DNA of 64,000 nucleotides, taken from Ruegeria sp. SCSIO 43209. Lineage in GTDB: Bacteria; Pseudomonadota; Alphaproteobacteria; Rhodobacterales; Rhodobacteraceae. The notes under the pieces were generated by a model, which ran no database searches, had not been told where the DNA came from, and was given only the letters and a program-made list of their open reading frames with translations. Every line of letters begins with the position of its first letter. The stretch's first letter is position 1. The position numbers were made by a program, and so were the translations under genes. The stretch is taken from contig NZ_CP065359.1 in assembly GCF_019904295.1 (NCBI RefSeq), positions 2,753,001 through 2,817,000 on the forward strand. The letters are read 5' to 3'. Below, one piece after another: positions 8,305 to 17,664 of the stretch.

Positions 8305-9690
8305 TCACAACCGAAACCGCAATGAGATTAACCGGCTTCCCCGCTCAATCTCCATCTGTACCCGGCGACCCGGATCGGTCAGGGCCTGAATGATATCCTC
8401 CGGTGTCTCGGTTCTGGTTCCGTTGATACCTTTTACGACATCGCCCACACGCAATCCTGCGCGGCCGCCATAGCGGCTCGGATCAACCACCACGACGCCG
8501 GTCTGAGACAGCGACAAGCCAAGCTTTACGATCACTGCCGGATTTACACCCGAAACGATTAGACCTGGCATGACCGTATCCTCGTCCAGCGTAGTCTCAT
8601 CCGCCGCAGGCGTTTCAGGCGGTTTGATCAGCGCCACTTCAATATCCGAGCGGTCTTCGCCCCGCAGCCGAGTCAGGACCGACTTTCCACCTACCCCGGC
8701 AACAGCCATGCGAAATTTCATCTCGGCCGGAGAATTCACCTCGTCTCCGTCGACATGAGTGACAACGTCACCGACCCGCAGACCCGCTTCTGCCAGCGGA
8801 CTCAGTTCATGCAAGTCAGAAATCACCACACCGAGAGGGATGGCCATACCCAGAGACTCGGCTATGTCCGCGCTCATGTGTTGACCGGCCATTCCTGCCC
8901 AAGGACTTACGAAGCTTTCGTTTCCAGACTGCGCCTGCCGCAGGAATTCGGCTACCAAATTGGCCGGAATGGCAAAGCCGATACCGTTCGACCCGCCCGA
9001 GCGGGTCAGGATTGAAGTATTGATACCAATCAGATCACCATTCACATCGATCAGCGCGCCACCGGAATTGCCCGGGTTTATCGCCGCATCGGTTTGAATG
9101 AAATACCCTCGTGCGTTTCCGGTTGCGGTTCCTGTGCGCGCCAGCCCTGAAATAATACCTGACGAAACAGTTTGGCCAACGCCGAAGGGGTTGCCAATCG
9201 CCAGCGTCAGCTCTCCTACTTCAACCTGATCGGAATCGCGCATCTGCAGGAAAGGCAGATCGTTTGCCTCTTCCAACCGCAAGATTGCAATGTCGCTTTC
9301 TTTGTCACCCAGAACGACTTCGGCAGTGAATTCACGACGGTCGGTAGTCACGACCTGAATTTCCGATGCCATCCCCACAACGTGGTAGTTTGACACCACA
9401 TACCCATCACCAGTGAGGATCACGCCAGAGCCGAGCGAATTCTGCACACGGGGGCGTGACGTCCCAAATCCACGGCCAAAGAAGTCCTGAAAGAACGGGT
9501 CAGAAAATAGCGGATTTGCCCGCCCTTCGCGCACAATCTTGGCGTAGATGTTCACAACCGCCGGGGCAGCCTGCTTTACGACAGGGGCGAACCCGAGGCT
9601 GATTTCGGTCTGGCTTTTTGGTACCTGCGTCTCTGCGGCTGCCGGTAATGCACCCATCAGCAATACTAGGGAACACAATAGTCTTAGCAT
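8305..9690 (-). CDS. degQ: Periplasmic Do/DegQ-type serine endoprotease
   Basis: Trypsin-like envelope protease and chaperone of the HtrA family, about 461 aa. The frame is open further upstream, but the first residues there look non-coding. ATGs at 9693 and 9690 follow a GGAGG box, and 9690 gives the better spacing. A signal peptide (LCSLVLLMGALPAAAE) follows. The catalytic triad is visible: His in VVSNYHVVG, Asp in KESDIAILRL, Ser in NPGNSGGALID. Two PDZ domains follow (about residues 250-340 and 380-460). It degrades misfolded periplasmic proteins. degQ rather than degP is chosen on size only. Confidence 0.92.
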   Translation of the reverse strand: MLRLLCSLVLLMGALPAAAETQVPKSQTEISLGFAPVVKQAAPAVVNIYAKIVREGRANPLFSDPFFQDFFGRGFGTSRPRVQNSLGSGVILTGDGYVVSNYHVVGMASEIQVVTTDRREFTAEVVLGDKESDIAILRLEEANDLPFLQMRDSDQVEVGELTLAIGNPFGVGQTVSSGIISGLARTGTATGNARGYFIQTDAAINPGNSGGALIDVNGDLIGINTSILTRSGGSNGIGFAIPANLVAEFLRQAQSGNESFVSPWAGMAGQHMSADIAESLGMAIPLGVVISDLHELSPLAEAGLRVGDVVTHVDGDEVNSPAEMKFRMAVAGVGGKSVLTRLRGEDRSDIEVALIKPPETPAADETTLDEDTVMPGLIVSGVNPAVIVKLGLSLSQTGVVVVDPSRYGGRAGLRVGDVVKGINGTRTETPEDIIQALTDPGRRVQMEIERGSRLISLRFRL

Positions 9691-9918
9691 CATCGGCCCT
9701 CCGGCAATATCGCCAACCGGATATGCGGGGCCGATGCAAAGATTGCAAGCTACATAACCCGCTGCCTTCGACAATGCTGAGGACCTACCGTTTTCTTTTG
9801 AGCTATTCGTACAAATACCCAGCTTCAGAATTATGGCTTCGCAAAGCGTTGCAAAAGTTTCACAGGGAGTTGTGTTATGTGTTGGACTTGGCGCTGAATC
9901 CAATCAGAGGGAACGACC

Positions 9919-10707
9919 ATGCACAAAGACCGGGAATTGACCTTTGCAACGGCCCTTGCCTCTCATCATCGAAATAAGAGCTTTGTGCGGGAAGAGCACG
10001 CCCACGAGTATTACCAGGCCTCACTACTGAGTGCCGTCATGCAGGGGGTCTATGATGGGACTGTTTCCATCGGTCAGCTGCTGGAACACGGAGATTTCGG
10101 TCTCGGTACCTTCAACGCCCTGGACGGAGAAATGGTGGTGCTGGATGGTGTCGCTTATCGCCTGGATGGGGAAGGCAAAGCGACAATTGCGGATAACGGC
10201 GCGCTGACACCATACGCAGCCGTCATTGACTTTGAACCGACGATTTCGCTTGCGTTGGATTCTCCTGTTAACAAATCCGGTTTCGAGGAGGGTTTGGATG
10301 ACATGGCCGATGCAAAGAACTTGTTTTATGCGGTTCGTTTCACCGGATTGATCAAACACATTAGGTATCGAAACGTTTTGAAACAGGAACGGCCATACAA
10401 ACCTTTGCTGGAAGTGGTCAAAACGCAGGCCGAGTTTGAATTGGAAAACGTGGAGGGAACTATTCTCGGGTTCCGCTGCCCTGACTACGCAGTCGGGATC
10501 GGCGTACCGGGTTACCACTTGCATTTCATCTCTGACGACCGGACCACCGGTGGGCACGTACTTGATTACACATTGACCCGGGGAAAGATCGAAATCGATC
10601 ACACGTCGTCTCTTCATCTGGAACTGCCAGAGACAGAGGATTTCTCTGACGCCAATTTGTCCGCGGGAGCGTCGGCGGATGGTATTCTGAAAGCCGAAAG
10701 CAATTAA
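9919..10707 (+). CDS. budA: Alpha-acetolactate decarboxylase
   Basis: Converts 2-acetolactate to acetoin and CO2 (PF03306), 262 aa. Family features are LLSAVMQGVYDGTVSIGQLL near residue 37, the GDFGLGTFNALDGEMVVLDG block near residue 60, PGYHLHFISDDRTTGGHVLD near 198 with the zinc-binding histidines, and a C-terminal SSLHLELP glutamate. GAGGGAAC precedes the ATG. It is on the plus strand between degQ and rplQ with no acetolactate synthase or acetoin reductase beside it, so substrate must come from branched-chain amino-acid synthesis. The position inside conserved neighbourhoods suggests acquisition. Confidence 0.93.
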   Translation: MHKDRELTFATALASHHRNKSFVREEHAHEYYQASLLSAVMQGVYDGTVSIGQLLEHGDFGLGTFNALDGEMVVLDGVAYRLDGEGKATIADNGALTPYAAVIDFEPTISLALDSPVNKSGFEEGLDDMADAKNLFYAVRFTGLIKHIRYRNVLKQERPYKPLLEVVKTQAEFELENVEGTILGFRCPDYAVGIGVPGYHLHFISDDRTTGGHVLDYTLTRGKIEIDHTSSLHLELPETEDFSDANLSAGASADGILKAESN

Positions 10708-10740
10708 ATTTAGGCCGACTTGAATTTTCACACAGAGCAA

Positions 10741-10771
10741 AAAGAAAACCCCCGCGTCTGCGACGCGGGGG
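10741..10771 (-). terminator. Terminator of the rpsM-rpsK-rpoA-rplQ operon
   Basis: A perfect 10-bp GC-rich stem (10749-10758 with 10762-10771, loop of 3) is followed on the minus strand by TTTTCTTT. It lies 25 bp after the rplQ stop. There is no T-run on the plus strand, so it is not a good terminator for budA. Confidence 0.88.
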
Positions 10772-10795
10772 CTGAAACTCAGATATAGCCAAGGC

Positions 10796-11218
10796 TTATT
10801 CTTCGTCTGCGGCCTCTTCGGCGGCAACACGAGCTTTGTCGGCCGCGCCTTTGGCGTCGATGTCGCGGTCAACGAATTCGATGATCGCCATCGGAGCCAT
10901 GTCGCCATAGCGGAAGCCTGCTTTTAGGATACGGACATAACCGCCCTGACGCTCGGCGTAACGAGGGCCCAGAACTTCGAACAGCTTGGCGACGTCTTTG
11001 TCTTCTTTCAGCTGTGCTGCGGCCTGACGGCGGGCGTGCAGGTCGCCGCGCTTGCCCAGAGTGATCAGTTTTTCAACGATCGGGCGCAGTTCTTTTGCCT
11101 TGGGCAGAGTTGTTTTGATTTGCTCATGCTCGATGAGCGAGCCAGCCATGTTTGCAAACAGAGCTTTGCGGTGCTCATGAGTACGGTTCAGGCGGCGATA
11201 ACCACGTGCGTGACGCAT
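10796..11218 (-). CDS. rplQ: 50S ribosomal protein L17
   Basis: Large-subunit protein L17 near the exit-tunnel side of 23S rRNA, 140 aa. The start [12 protein letters not shown], then [28 protein letters not shown] and the [18 protein letters not shown] block are canonical. A short acidic C-terminal tail ends in EEAADEE. It is the last gene of the alpha operon, followed by a strong terminator. Confidence 0.97.
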   Translation of the reverse strand: MRHARGYRRLNRTHEHRKALFANMAGSLIEHEQIKTTLPKAKELRPIVEKLITLGKRGDLHARRQAAAQLKEDKDVAKLFEVLGPRYAERQGGYVRILKAGFRYGDMAPMAIIEFVDRDIDAKGAADKARVAAEEAADEE

Positions 11219-11336
11219 TTTCTAGTTCCTTCTTTCGCGTTTTGCTTTGTCTGGCCGGCGATGCGTGTCACCGGCTCTCCTTGGGGCGGAAGTGCCCATA
11301 TGGTCCCCGGCAGCCCGGGCATTTGTGAAGACGCGC

Positions 11337-12353
11337 TTAGAACGCGTCTTCGAATTTCTTGGCCAGATCTTCGATGTTGTCAGGCGGCCAGTCCTCGACA
11401 TCCATGCCGAGGTGCAGACCCATGCCGGACAGCACTTCCTTGATCTCGTTCAGCGACTTGCGGCCGAAGTTCGGAGTGCGCAGCATCTCGGCTTCGGTCT
11501 TCTGAATCAGATCGCCGATGTAAACGATGTTGTCGTTCTTCAGGCAGTTTGCCGAACGGACCGACAGTTCCAGCTCGTCCACTTTCTTCAGCAGCAGCGG
11601 GTTGAACTCCAGACCATCGTCTTCGTCCTGGCGGCCAGCCGATTCTGGCTCATCGAAGTTGACGAAGATCGACAGCTGATCCTGCAAGATGCGAGCAGCA
11701 AAGGCCAGCGCATCCTCGGGCGTGATCGAACCGTCGGTGTCGATTTTCAGGGTCAGCTTGTCATAGTCCAGAACCTGACCTTCACGGGTCGGCTGAACGT
11801 CATAGGCAACCTTTTTGACCGGCGAATAGATCGCGTCGATCGGGATCAGGCCAATGGGTGCGTCTTCGGGCTTGTTCTTCTCAGCCGAGACGTAACCTTT
11901 GCCGGTGTTGACGGTCAGTTCCATGAACAGGTCCGCGCCATCGTCCAGGTGGCAGATGACGTGATCGCGGTTCAGAACCTCGATGCCAGCGCTTTCGCTG
12001 ATGTCGCCAGCGGTGACAACTGCGGGGCCTTTGGCATTGATCGACAGGCGCTTGGGGCCTTCGACTTCCATGCGCAGCGAAACGCCTTTGAGGTTCAGGA
12101 TGATGTCGGTGACGTCTTCACGTACGCCCGCGACCGAGGAGAACTCGTGCAGTACGTTATCGATCTGAACGCTGGTGATGGCCGCGCCTTGCAGCGAGCT
12201 CATCAGAACGCGGCGCAGCGCGTTACCCAGGGTCAGACCAAAGCCACGCTCCAGCGGCTCGGCAACCAGGGTTGCCTGACGTGCAGGGTCGTTGCCCGGC
12301 TTGCCGTCAAGCTGGGTCGGCTTGATCAATTCTGCCCAATTCTTATGGATCAT
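11337..12353 (-). CDS. rpoA: DNA-directed RNA polymerase subunit alpha
   Basis: Alpha subunit that nucleates RNA polymerase assembly and contacts upstream DNA and activators. The protein has 338 aa. The ATG at 12353 ([12 protein letters not shown]) has GGAGG 6 nt upstream; the frame extends 13 codons further without support. The N-terminal dimerisation domain shows [21 protein letters not shown]. The C-terminal domain shows [16 protein letters not shown] and the [12 protein letters not shown] helix. It lies between rpsK and rplQ, as in other proteobacteria. Confidence 0.97.
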   Translation of the reverse strand: MIHKNWAELIKPTQLDGKPGNDPARQATLVAEPLERGFGLTLGNALRRVLMSSLQGAAITSVQIDNVLHEFSSVAGVREDVTDIILNLKGVSLRMEVEGPKRLSINAKGPAVVTAGDISESAGIEVLNRDHVICHLDDGADLFMELTVNTGKGYVSAEKNKPEDAPIGLIPIDAIYSPVKKVAYDVQPTREGQVLDYDKLTLKIDTDGSITPEDALAFAARILQDQLSIFVNFDEPESAGRQDEDDGLEFNPLLLKKVDELELSVRSANCLKNDNIVYIGDLIQKTEAEMLRTPNFGRKSLNEIKEVLSGMGLHLGMDVEDWPPDNIEDLAKKFEDAF

Positions 12354-12467
12354 GTAATCCCTCCATTCCTGTCCGCGCCCCATGACCAACAAGGTGCAGA
12401 CGCCCGAGGTTCAAAATGACGTGCTGGGGCCGTGCAAAAACACAGCCCCAGCTTAATTCAAAATCGC

Positions 12468-12857
12468 TTAGACGCGACGACGCTTCGGCGGACGGCAGCC
12501 GTTGTGAGCGATCGGGGTCACGTCGCGGATCGACGTGATGTTGAAGCCCACTGCAGCCAGCGCACGCAGAGCCGATTCACGACCCGAACCGGGGCCCTGA
12601 ACTTCGACTTCCAGCGTCTTGACGCCATGTTCCTGCGCCTTTTTGCCTGCATCTTCTGCAGCCATCTGAGCGGCGTAGGGGGTCGATTTCCGCGATCCCT
12701 TGAAGCCCATGGTACCGGCAGACGACCACGAGATGGCGTTGCCCTGTACGTCCGAGATCAGGATCTTGGTGTTGTTGAAGGTCGAGTTCACATGGGCAAC
12801 GCCCGATGCGATGTTCTTACGCTCTTTGCGCTTAACGCGAGTCTTATCACGTGCCAT
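12468..12857 (-). CDS. rpsK: 30S ribosomal protein S11
   Basis: Small-subunit platform protein S11, 129 aa. It shows [38 protein letters not shown], the [22 protein letters not shown] region and a basic C-terminus KRRRV. It binds the 690 and 790 loops of 16S rRNA together with S7 and S18 (family knowledge). It sits 15 bp after rpsM in the alpha operon. Confidence 0.97.
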   Translation of the reverse strand: MARDKTRVKRKERKNIASGVAHVNSTFNNTKILISDVQGNAISWSSAGTMGFKGSRKSTPYAAQMAAEDAGKKAQEHGVKTLEVEVQGPGSGRESALRALAAVGFNITSIRDVTPIAHNGCRPPKRRRV

Positions 12858-12872
12858 CGGTCAGACCCTCCC

Positions 12873-13241
12873 TTATTTCTTCTTACCGGCAATGGCCTTT
12901 GCGGGGCCTTTGCGGGTACGAGCATTGGTGTGGGTACGCTGACCGCGAACCGGCAGGTTGCGGCGGTGACGCAGACCGCGATAGCAGCCCAGGTCCATCA
13001 GGCGCTTGACGTTCATCTGAACTTCACGACGCAGGTCACCTTCGACGGTGAAGTTTGCATCGATGTGCTCGCGGATGGCCAGAACTTCGGCGTCGGACAG
13101 TTCATTGACGCGACGGTGCGCTTCGATGCCTACGGCTTCGCAGATCGCTTTGGCCGAGGTGTTTCCGATACCGGTGATATATGTGAGGGCGATTGGTACC
13201 CGCTTTGCAGTCGGGATGTTTACGCCGGCAATACGTGCCAC
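12873..13241 (-). CDS. rpsM: 30S ribosomal protein S13
   Basis: Small-subunit head protein S13, 122 aa. The start [15 protein letters not shown], a helix-hairpin-helix with [16 protein letters not shown], the [23 protein letters not shown] block and a lysine-rich tail (AIAGKKK) are typical. The tail reaches the tRNAs at the subunit interface. It is the first gene of the alpha operon here, with its own promoter at 13400-13428. Confidence 0.97.
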   Translation of the reverse strand: MARIAGVNIPTAKRVPIALTYITGIGNTSAKAICEAVGIEAHRRVNELSDAEVLAIREHIDANFTVEGDLRREVQMNVKRLMDLGCYRGLRHRRNLPVRGQRTHTNARTRKGPAKAIAGKKK

Positions 13242-13399
13242 GTGTCACTTTCCTTTTTGTTGCGGTTCCGTAACTCCGGAACCTTTTTTCACAACACTTG
13301 ACCGTGGCAGTGACGCCAGAGGGTCCAGTATTATTCGAGGTGGTCGGGGCAATTGGGACGAATCCCGCATGCGGTCTTGATTCCCTTTAGGGATGGGGG

Positions 13400-13428
13400 T
13401 GCGTAGAGACTTTTAAGAGGATCGTCAA
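13400..13428 (-). promoter_or_regulatory. Predicted promoter of rpsM-rpsK-rpoA-rplQ
   Basis: Minus-strand TTGACG (13428-13423) and TACGCA (13405-13400) with a 17-bp spacer, about 160 bp before rpsM. It lies downstream of the small membrane-protein gene and would make the alpha operon independent of secY-adk. Confidence 0.55.
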
Positions 13429-13452
13429 GCCATACAAAGTGAGGTTGGAATT

Positions 13453-13791
13453 TCATTCCCTCACCACATCGACCCGATGCGACATATCGTGGCAAATCCG
13501 GAGGCCTTGATCCGAAAATTTACACTGTATCTCTTCACGCTCTGCACTGAGTTTCCCTCCAAAAAATCTAAAAGCAAGGAATGGAAGAGAAAATAAGATG
13601 GCAACCGATATTGTCGATTTGAGCGGTGGAAAGAAACCGAGTATCGGACCAAACATAAAGATAGCCGTAAACACACAAATAGCAGGCAAGGTTCGTTGCC
13701 TGAACGTAGTGCTTTCCGCCTTTATAAGCTCTCCATATCTTTCGAATGCTTCTTCAAGATCTTCAGGAACCGGAACAGTCGTCGACTGCAT
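13453..13791 (-). CDS. Small predicted membrane protein of unknown function
   Basis: 112 aa, family not recognised. An N-terminal helical, acidic part (EDLEEAFERYGELIKAE) is followed by two adjacent hydrophobic segments (about residues 35-57 and 60-80, with PPLK between) and a polar C-terminus ending RVDVVRE. This suggests a hairpin membrane protein with both ends on the same side. Its ATG shares one base with the adk stop (TGATG), so translation is probably coupled to adk. Its codon use is more A/T-rich than its neighbours. It separates adk from rpsM, which are normally close. Confidence 0.75.
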   Translation of the reverse strand: MQSTTVPVPEDLEEAFERYGELIKAESTTFRQRTLPAICVFTAIFMFGPILGFFPPLKSTISVAILFSLPFLAFRFFGGKLSAEREEIQCKFSDQGLRICHDMSHRVDVVRE

Positions 13792-14435
13792 CACCCCAAA
13801 ACAGCTTCAATCGACGCCGTAACTTCCTTGATATCCGCCAGCCCGTTCACCGGACGCAGATCGCCTTTGGCGTAGTAGTAACCAATCAGCGGAGAGGTCT
13901 TTTTATAGTATTCCATCAACCGCGTGCGCAGGCTGTCTTCGTTGTCGTCGGCGCGACGGACAAAGTCATTTTCCTTGCCGCAATTGGTGCATTTGCCATC
14001 CGCAGGAATCGGCTTGGTGTTGTCGTTATAGACCTCACCACATCCGCCGCAGGTTGACCGCGCCGTGATCCGGTCCACCAGCGCGTCATCGTCCACACGC
14101 ATCTCGATCACCGTATGCAGCGACTGGCCCAGCTTGGTCAGCAGAGCCGACAACGCGTCGGCCTGCGCCAGCGTCCGGGGGAAGCCGTCAAAGATGAAAC
14201 CGGCGCCTTTTTCGGTGGTCAGTTTCTCTTCGATCAAGCCGATCACGATCTCATCGGTGACCAGCTTGCCCGCGTCCATGATCGCAGCAACCTTCTGGCC
14301 CATTTCCGTGCCCGAGGTTTTCGCCTCGCGCAGCATGTCTCCGGTGCTGAGTTGCACCATACCGCGGGTTTCAACCAGGTGACGCGCCTGCGTTCCTTTG
14401 CCTGCCCCCGGGGGGCCGAGAAGAATGATGTTCAT
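13791..14435 (-). CDS. adk: Adenylate kinase
   Basis: Interconverts ATP + AMP and 2 ADP, 214 aa, monomeric and cytoplasmic. The P-loop is [15 protein letters not shown] lies in the AMP-binding region. The LID domain is the zinc-binding long type with four cysteines (CGGCGEV ... CTNCGKE, about residues 130-153). Its ATG overlaps the secY stop (ATGA), so it is coupled to secY, as is common in spc operons. Confidence 0.97.
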   Translation of the reverse strand: MNIILLGPPGAGKGTQARHLVETRGMVQLSTGDMLREAKTSGTEMGQKVAAIMDAGKLVTDEIVIGLIEEKLTTEKGAGFIFDGFPRTLAQADALSALLTKLGQSLHTVIEMRVDDDALVDRITARSTCGGCGEVYNDNTKPIPADGKCTNCGKENDFVRRADDNEDSLRTRLMEYYKKTSPLIGYYYAKGDLRPVNGLADIKEVTASIEAVLG

Positions 14436-15796
14436 CGACGAGCAGCTCCCTTTCTGCCGCGTTTCTTGCCTTTGCCGCGCAGCTGGGACTTTTCAATCAG
14501 CCCTTCGTATTGATGCGCCAGTAGATGGCTCTGGACCTGTTGGATCGTGTCCATGGTCACGGAAACGATAATCAGAACCGAGGTGCCGCCGAAATAGAAC
14601 GGGATGGCAAACTGGCCCCGCAGGATTTCAGGCAGCAGACAAACGGCCGCCAGATAGGCCGAACCCAGCACCAGCACGCGGTTGACCACGTATTCCAGAT
14701 ACTCGGCGGTTTTCTTGCCCGGACGGATACCCGGTACAAAACCGTTCTGCTTTTTCAGGTTGTCCGCCACATCGTCCGGCTTGAACGACACGTTGAACGT
14801 GTAGAAATAGGCGAAGAACACGATCATCGACGCGAAGAACAGCAGATAAAGCGGCTGTCCGGGGCCGAAGTTGGCCAGCAGCCACGACATCACCGGGCCA
14901 TTTGTGGCGCCCGACGAGAAGGTCGAGATCGTTACCGGCAGCAACAGCAGCGAGCTTGCAAAGATCGCAGGGATCACACCCGCCGGGTTCACTTTGACCG
15001 GCAGGTGGCTGGAGCCGCCTTCGTAGACTTTCATACCAGCCTGACGGCGCGGGTATTGGATATGGATCTTGCGCAGGGCCCGCTCCATGAACACCACAAA
15101 GGTGATCACGGCGATGACCATGATGATCACACCCACGATCACGGCGGGGCTGATCGCACCGCTGCGGCCCGAAGCGAAGAACTGCGCCAGAGCTGCGGGA
15201 ACCTCGGCGATGATGCCGACGAAGATGATCAGAGAGATACCGTTGCCGATGCCGCGTGCGGTGATCTGCTCGCCCAGCCACATCAGGAACATGGTGCCGC
15301 CGACCAAAGTGATCATGGTCGACATACGGAAGAACATGCCCGGATCGGTCGCAAGATCGCCCGATTCCAACGAAACCGCCAGACCATAAGCCTGAACGGT
15401 GGCCAGAGCCACGGTACCGAAACGGGTGTATTGGTTGATCTTCTTGCGCCCTTGCTCGCCCTCTTTCTTGAGTTGCTCAAGCGCGGGAACCATCGAGGTC
15501 AGCAGCTGCACGATGATCGAGGCCGAGATATAGGGCATGATGCCGAGGGCAAAAATACCCATCCGCCCCAGCGCCCCGCCGGTGAACATCGAAACCATGC
15601 CGCCGATGCCCTGCCCCGCTTGCTCCATGAACTCACGCAGCGCTTGCCCGTCGATCCCCGGCACCGGGATAAAGGTGCCCAGACGATAGACGATCAGCAA
15701 ACCCAATGTGAACAGGATGCGGTTGCGCAGATCGGTGGCTTTGCCAAGAGCAGCCCAGCTTGTGTTGGCTGCCATTTGTTCTGCTGCTGATACCAT
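14432..15796 (-). CDS. secY: Preprotein translocase subunit SecY
   Basis: Central pore subunit of the Sec translocon in the inner membrane, 454 aa with ten predicted helices. It shows [12 protein letters not shown], the [17 protein letters not shown] plug and helix-2 region, the [23 protein letters not shown] loop and a basic tail ([13 protein letters not shown]). It pairs with SecE (58980-59177). It lies about 100 bp after rplO and overlaps adk by 4 bp. Confidence 0.97.
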   Translation of the reverse strand: MVSAAEQMAANTSWAALGKATDLRNRILFTLGLLIVYRLGTFIPVPGIDGQALREFMEQAGQGIGGMVSMFTGGALGRMGIFALGIMPYISASIIVQLLTSMVPALEQLKKEGEQGRKKINQYTRFGTVALATVQAYGLAVSLESGDLATDPGMFFRMSTMITLVGGTMFLMWLGEQITARGIGNGISLIIFVGIIAEVPAALAQFFASGRSGAISPAVIVGVIIMVIAVITFVVFMERALRKIHIQYPRRQAGMKVYEGGSSHLPVKVNPAGVIPAIFASSLLLLPVTISTFSSGATNGPVMSWLLANFGPGQPLYLLFFASMIVFFAYFYTFNVSFKPDDVADNLKKQNGFVPGIRPGKKTAEYLEYVVNRVLVLGSAYLAAVCLLPEILRGQFAIPFYFGGTSVLIIVSVTMDTIQQVQSHLLAHQYEGLIEKSQLRGKGKKRGRKGAARR

Positions 15797-15905
15797 AAAT
15801 CGGTCTCTCTTATGTAAACGCCGCCCGGAACCGTTTTCCGGCTCGGGCGGCGTCTGGGAAAACTTAGTGCTCTATGTAAGCGCGTCTTTGCCCGCTCACA
15901 AGCGC

Positions 15906-16379
15906 TTACTCTGCCGCAGCAGCTTTTGTGACCTGAAGTGAACCGCCCGCTTTTTCAACTGCTTCAACCGCAGCTTTCGAAGCGCCGGTGACTTCCAGGT
16001 TCAGCTTGGCGGTGATTTCACCTTTGGCCAGAACGCGGACACCGTCCAGCTTGCGGCGGACCAGACCGGATGCAACCAGCGCATCCTCGGTGATCGCAGC
16101 CTTGGCGTCCAGCTTGCCGGCGTCGACGAACTTCTGGATCAGGCCCAGATTGATAACCGCGAATTCCTTGCGGTTCGGCTTGTTAAAGCCACGCTTAGGC
16201 AGACGTTGGTACAGCGGCATCTGGCCGCCTTCATAGCCATTGATGGCCACACCCGAACGGGATTTCTGGCCTTTGATACCACGGCCACCCATTTTACCTT
16301 TGCCGGAACCGGGACCACGGCCAACGCGGGTGCGTTTCGGGCTAGCGCCAGGATTGTCGCGCAATTCATGCAGTTTCAT
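15906..16379 (-). CDS. rplO: 50S ribosomal protein L15
   Basis: Large-subunit protein L15, 157 aa from the ATG at 16379 ([12 protein letters not shown]); upstream codons in the frame are not conserved-looking. The glycine- and lysine-rich N-terminal extension ([15 protein letters not shown]) that threads into 23S rRNA is clear, as is [15 protein letters not shown]. It is normally directly behind rpmD, but here it is about 1.3 kb away, beyond a terminator, a Rieske gene and a DUF1127 gene. Confidence 0.97.
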   Translation of the reverse strand: MKLHELRDNPGASPKRTRVGRGPGSGKGKMGGRGIKGQKSRSGVAINGYEGGQMPLYQRLPKRGFNKPNRKEFAVINLGLIQKFVDAGKLDAKAAITEDALVASGLVRRKLDGVRVLAKGEITAKLNLEVTGASKAAVEAVEKAGGSLQVTKAAAAE

Positions 16380-16475
16380 ATCGCTTCTCCTAAGCCGGAT
16401 GTGACCCCCGAAGCGTGATGGGCCAACCACGGCGTTTCTTGGTTTTGATTCTCGTGGATGGAAATCCACCGGAGC

Positions 16476-16504
16476 GCTCTACAGCGTTGCGGCTTTGGTT
16501 GCAA
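16476..16504 (-). promoter_or_regulatory. Predicted promoter of rplO-secY-adk
   Basis: Minus-strand TTGCAA (16504-16499) and TAGAGC (16481-16476) with 17-bp spacing, about 100 bp before rplO. A short hairpin (arms 16454-16459 and 16464-16469) would lie in the leader. This promoter is needed because a terminator closes the DUF1127 unit just upstream. Confidence 0.5.
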
Positions 16505-16526
16505 GGTTTGATCCATCACAATTGCC

Positions 16527-16555
16527 AAAACCAAAAGAGGCGCCGAAATGGCGCC
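16527..16555 (-). terminator. Terminator after the DUF1127 gene
   Basis: Stem GGCGCC/GGCGCC (16539-16544 with 16550-16555, 5-nt loop) followed on the minus strand by a T-rich stretch (CTTTTGGTTTTGG). It lies 25 bp after the DUF1127 stop. Confidence 0.65.
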
Positions 16556-16579
16556 CCTTCAACGGTGAGTGTTGGGGTG

Positions 16580-16795
16580 TTACGCGCAATATGCGTGGTC
16601 GCGTGCAATATCTGCGATATCACAACGGCGAACGCCGATATCGTCCAGCTCGCGGTTGCTCAGGCTTTGCAATTCGCGATAAGTGCGGCTGTATTCCGCA
16701 GCGCGGGCGCGGTTCTCTTTTACGCGCTCAACAAAGCTCTCGATACGAGCGCTCAGGTTGAAGCCGCCATGAGTCAGTGTAGCTGTATGTGCCAT
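16580..16795 (-). CDS. DUF1127 (YjiS-like) small protein
   Basis: 71 aa. The C-terminal YRELQSLSNRELDDIGVRRCDIADIAR matches the DUF1127 motif (PF06568), in which an arginine-rich helix-turn-helix-like segment is conserved. Alphaproteobacterial relatives have been linked to RNA turnover and phosphate or carbon metabolism; the role of this one is unknown. An AAAGGAA Shine-Dalgarno precedes the ATG. It is monocistronic between the Rieske gene (divergent) and rplO. Confidence 0.85.
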   Translation of the reverse strand: MAHTATLTHGGFNLSARIESFVERVKENRARAAEYSRTYRELQSLSNRELDDIGVRRCDIADIARDHAYCA

Positions 16796-16814
16796 ATCTA
16801 ATTTCCTTTCTGTT

Positions 16815-16832
16815 CCAGGGCGTATTCCCTGG
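16815..16832. repeat. Inverted repeat in the DUF1127 5' region
   Basis: CCAGGG and CCCTGG are separated by 6 bp, 20 bp upstream of the DUF1127 ATG. It could fold as an RNA hairpin in the leader or be an operator. It is short, so significance is uncertain. Confidence 0.4.
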
Positions 16833-17007
16833 GCGTTTCCATTTGTTCCTTTGTGGACCAGGCTCAGATAGGAGCATTAGATACCGCTAACAACGCGTGT
16901 TTTGGTCTAGCCGGTATGCGTTTGGTGAATGGCGGTGAAACCTTAGCAGCGCATTTTCAAACGCTTTCGAATGATGATATTGATGTTTGATATTGGGGGA
17001 TCGCCTT

Positions 17008-17607
17008 ATGATACGCAGAGATTTTCTGGTTTTTGGCGGCGCAACCTGCCTGGCTTTACGAGGCCAAACCGTATCTTCCCAAACTTGGAGTGAACGGTAT
17101 GGACGTTCTCAACCCATTGAGATTACCAAAGTTGATCTAAATGGGCTAACTCCGGGTCAGCAAATGCTCATCAAGTTTCGGGACGGTCCGGTTACTGTCA
17201 GATATCGGACCCAAAAAGAAGTCGACGCTGCACGCTCAACACCACTGAGTGAGTTGCCTGACAAATTTGCACGAAATGCAAATCTTCGTGCAGATGCCCC
17301 AGCGACAGATGAAAATCGATCATTCGGAGAAGATGGGCGCTGGTTGGTATATCGTCCCATTTGCACGCATTTGAATTTCATAACCTTCCCGGCAACTCAG
17401 CCCTTTGGAGACGAACCTTATTGGATTAACTGCCCATCACATGGAGGCAGATACGACTCGGCAGGGCGCGTCAGAGCCGGCCCAGCACCTGAGAACCTGC
17501 CAATCCCACCTGTGCGTTTTCTTTCTAATGGAGTTTTGGAAATCCGCTCTCGCGACAGCTTTAGTAACGAAAAGGCCGTGCGCGACTCACATCCGTCTGA
17601 TTGGTAG
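17008..17607 (+). CDS. Orphan bc1-type Rieske iron-sulfur protein lacking the disulfide cysteines
   Basis: 199 aa. ATG at 17008 is preferred because GGGGGA lies 7 nt upstream; an in-frame TTG at 16987 is less likely. The N-terminus MIRRDFLVFGG resembles a Tat signal. FRDGPVTVRYRTQKEVDAARS matches the VxxRHRT region of cytochrome bc1 Rieske proteins. Box 1 is CTHLNF and box 2 is CPSHGG, followed by DSAGRVRAGPAPENLPIP. The two Cys and two His ligands of the 2Fe-2S cluster are kept, but both cysteines of the usual disulfide (CTHLGC and CPCHG) are replaced, by Phe and Ser. No cytochrome b or c1 gene is nearby. It is convergent with rpmD. Confidence 0.85.
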   Translation: MIRRDFLVFGGATCLALRGQTVSSQTWSERYGRSQPIEITKVDLNGLTPGQQMLIKFRDGPVTVRYRTQKEVDAARSTPLSELPDKFARNANLRADAPATDENRSFGEDGRWLVYRPICTHLNFITFPATQPFGDEPYWINCPSHGGRYDSAGRVRAGPAPENLPIPPVRFLSNGVLEIRSRDSFSNEKAVRDSHPSDW

Positions 17608-17638
17608 AAAAAAAACGCCCCCGACATCGTCGAGGGCG
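17608..17638 (-). terminator. Terminator after rpmD
   Basis: A 10-bp stem (17616-17625 with 17629-17638, one G-U pair, 3-nt loop) is followed on the minus strand by eight T residues. It ends the rpmC-to-rpmD transcript 27 bp past the rpmD stop. It abuts the stop of the convergent Rieske gene. Confidence 0.88.
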
Positions 17639-17664
17639 CTTCAATTACTTCAAAGAACTCGCGC

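Noticed and set aside
14525..15790. A 421-codon plus-strand frame opposite secY
   Set aside because: Histidine/glutamine-rich translation typical of the reverse complement of a hydrophobic gene.
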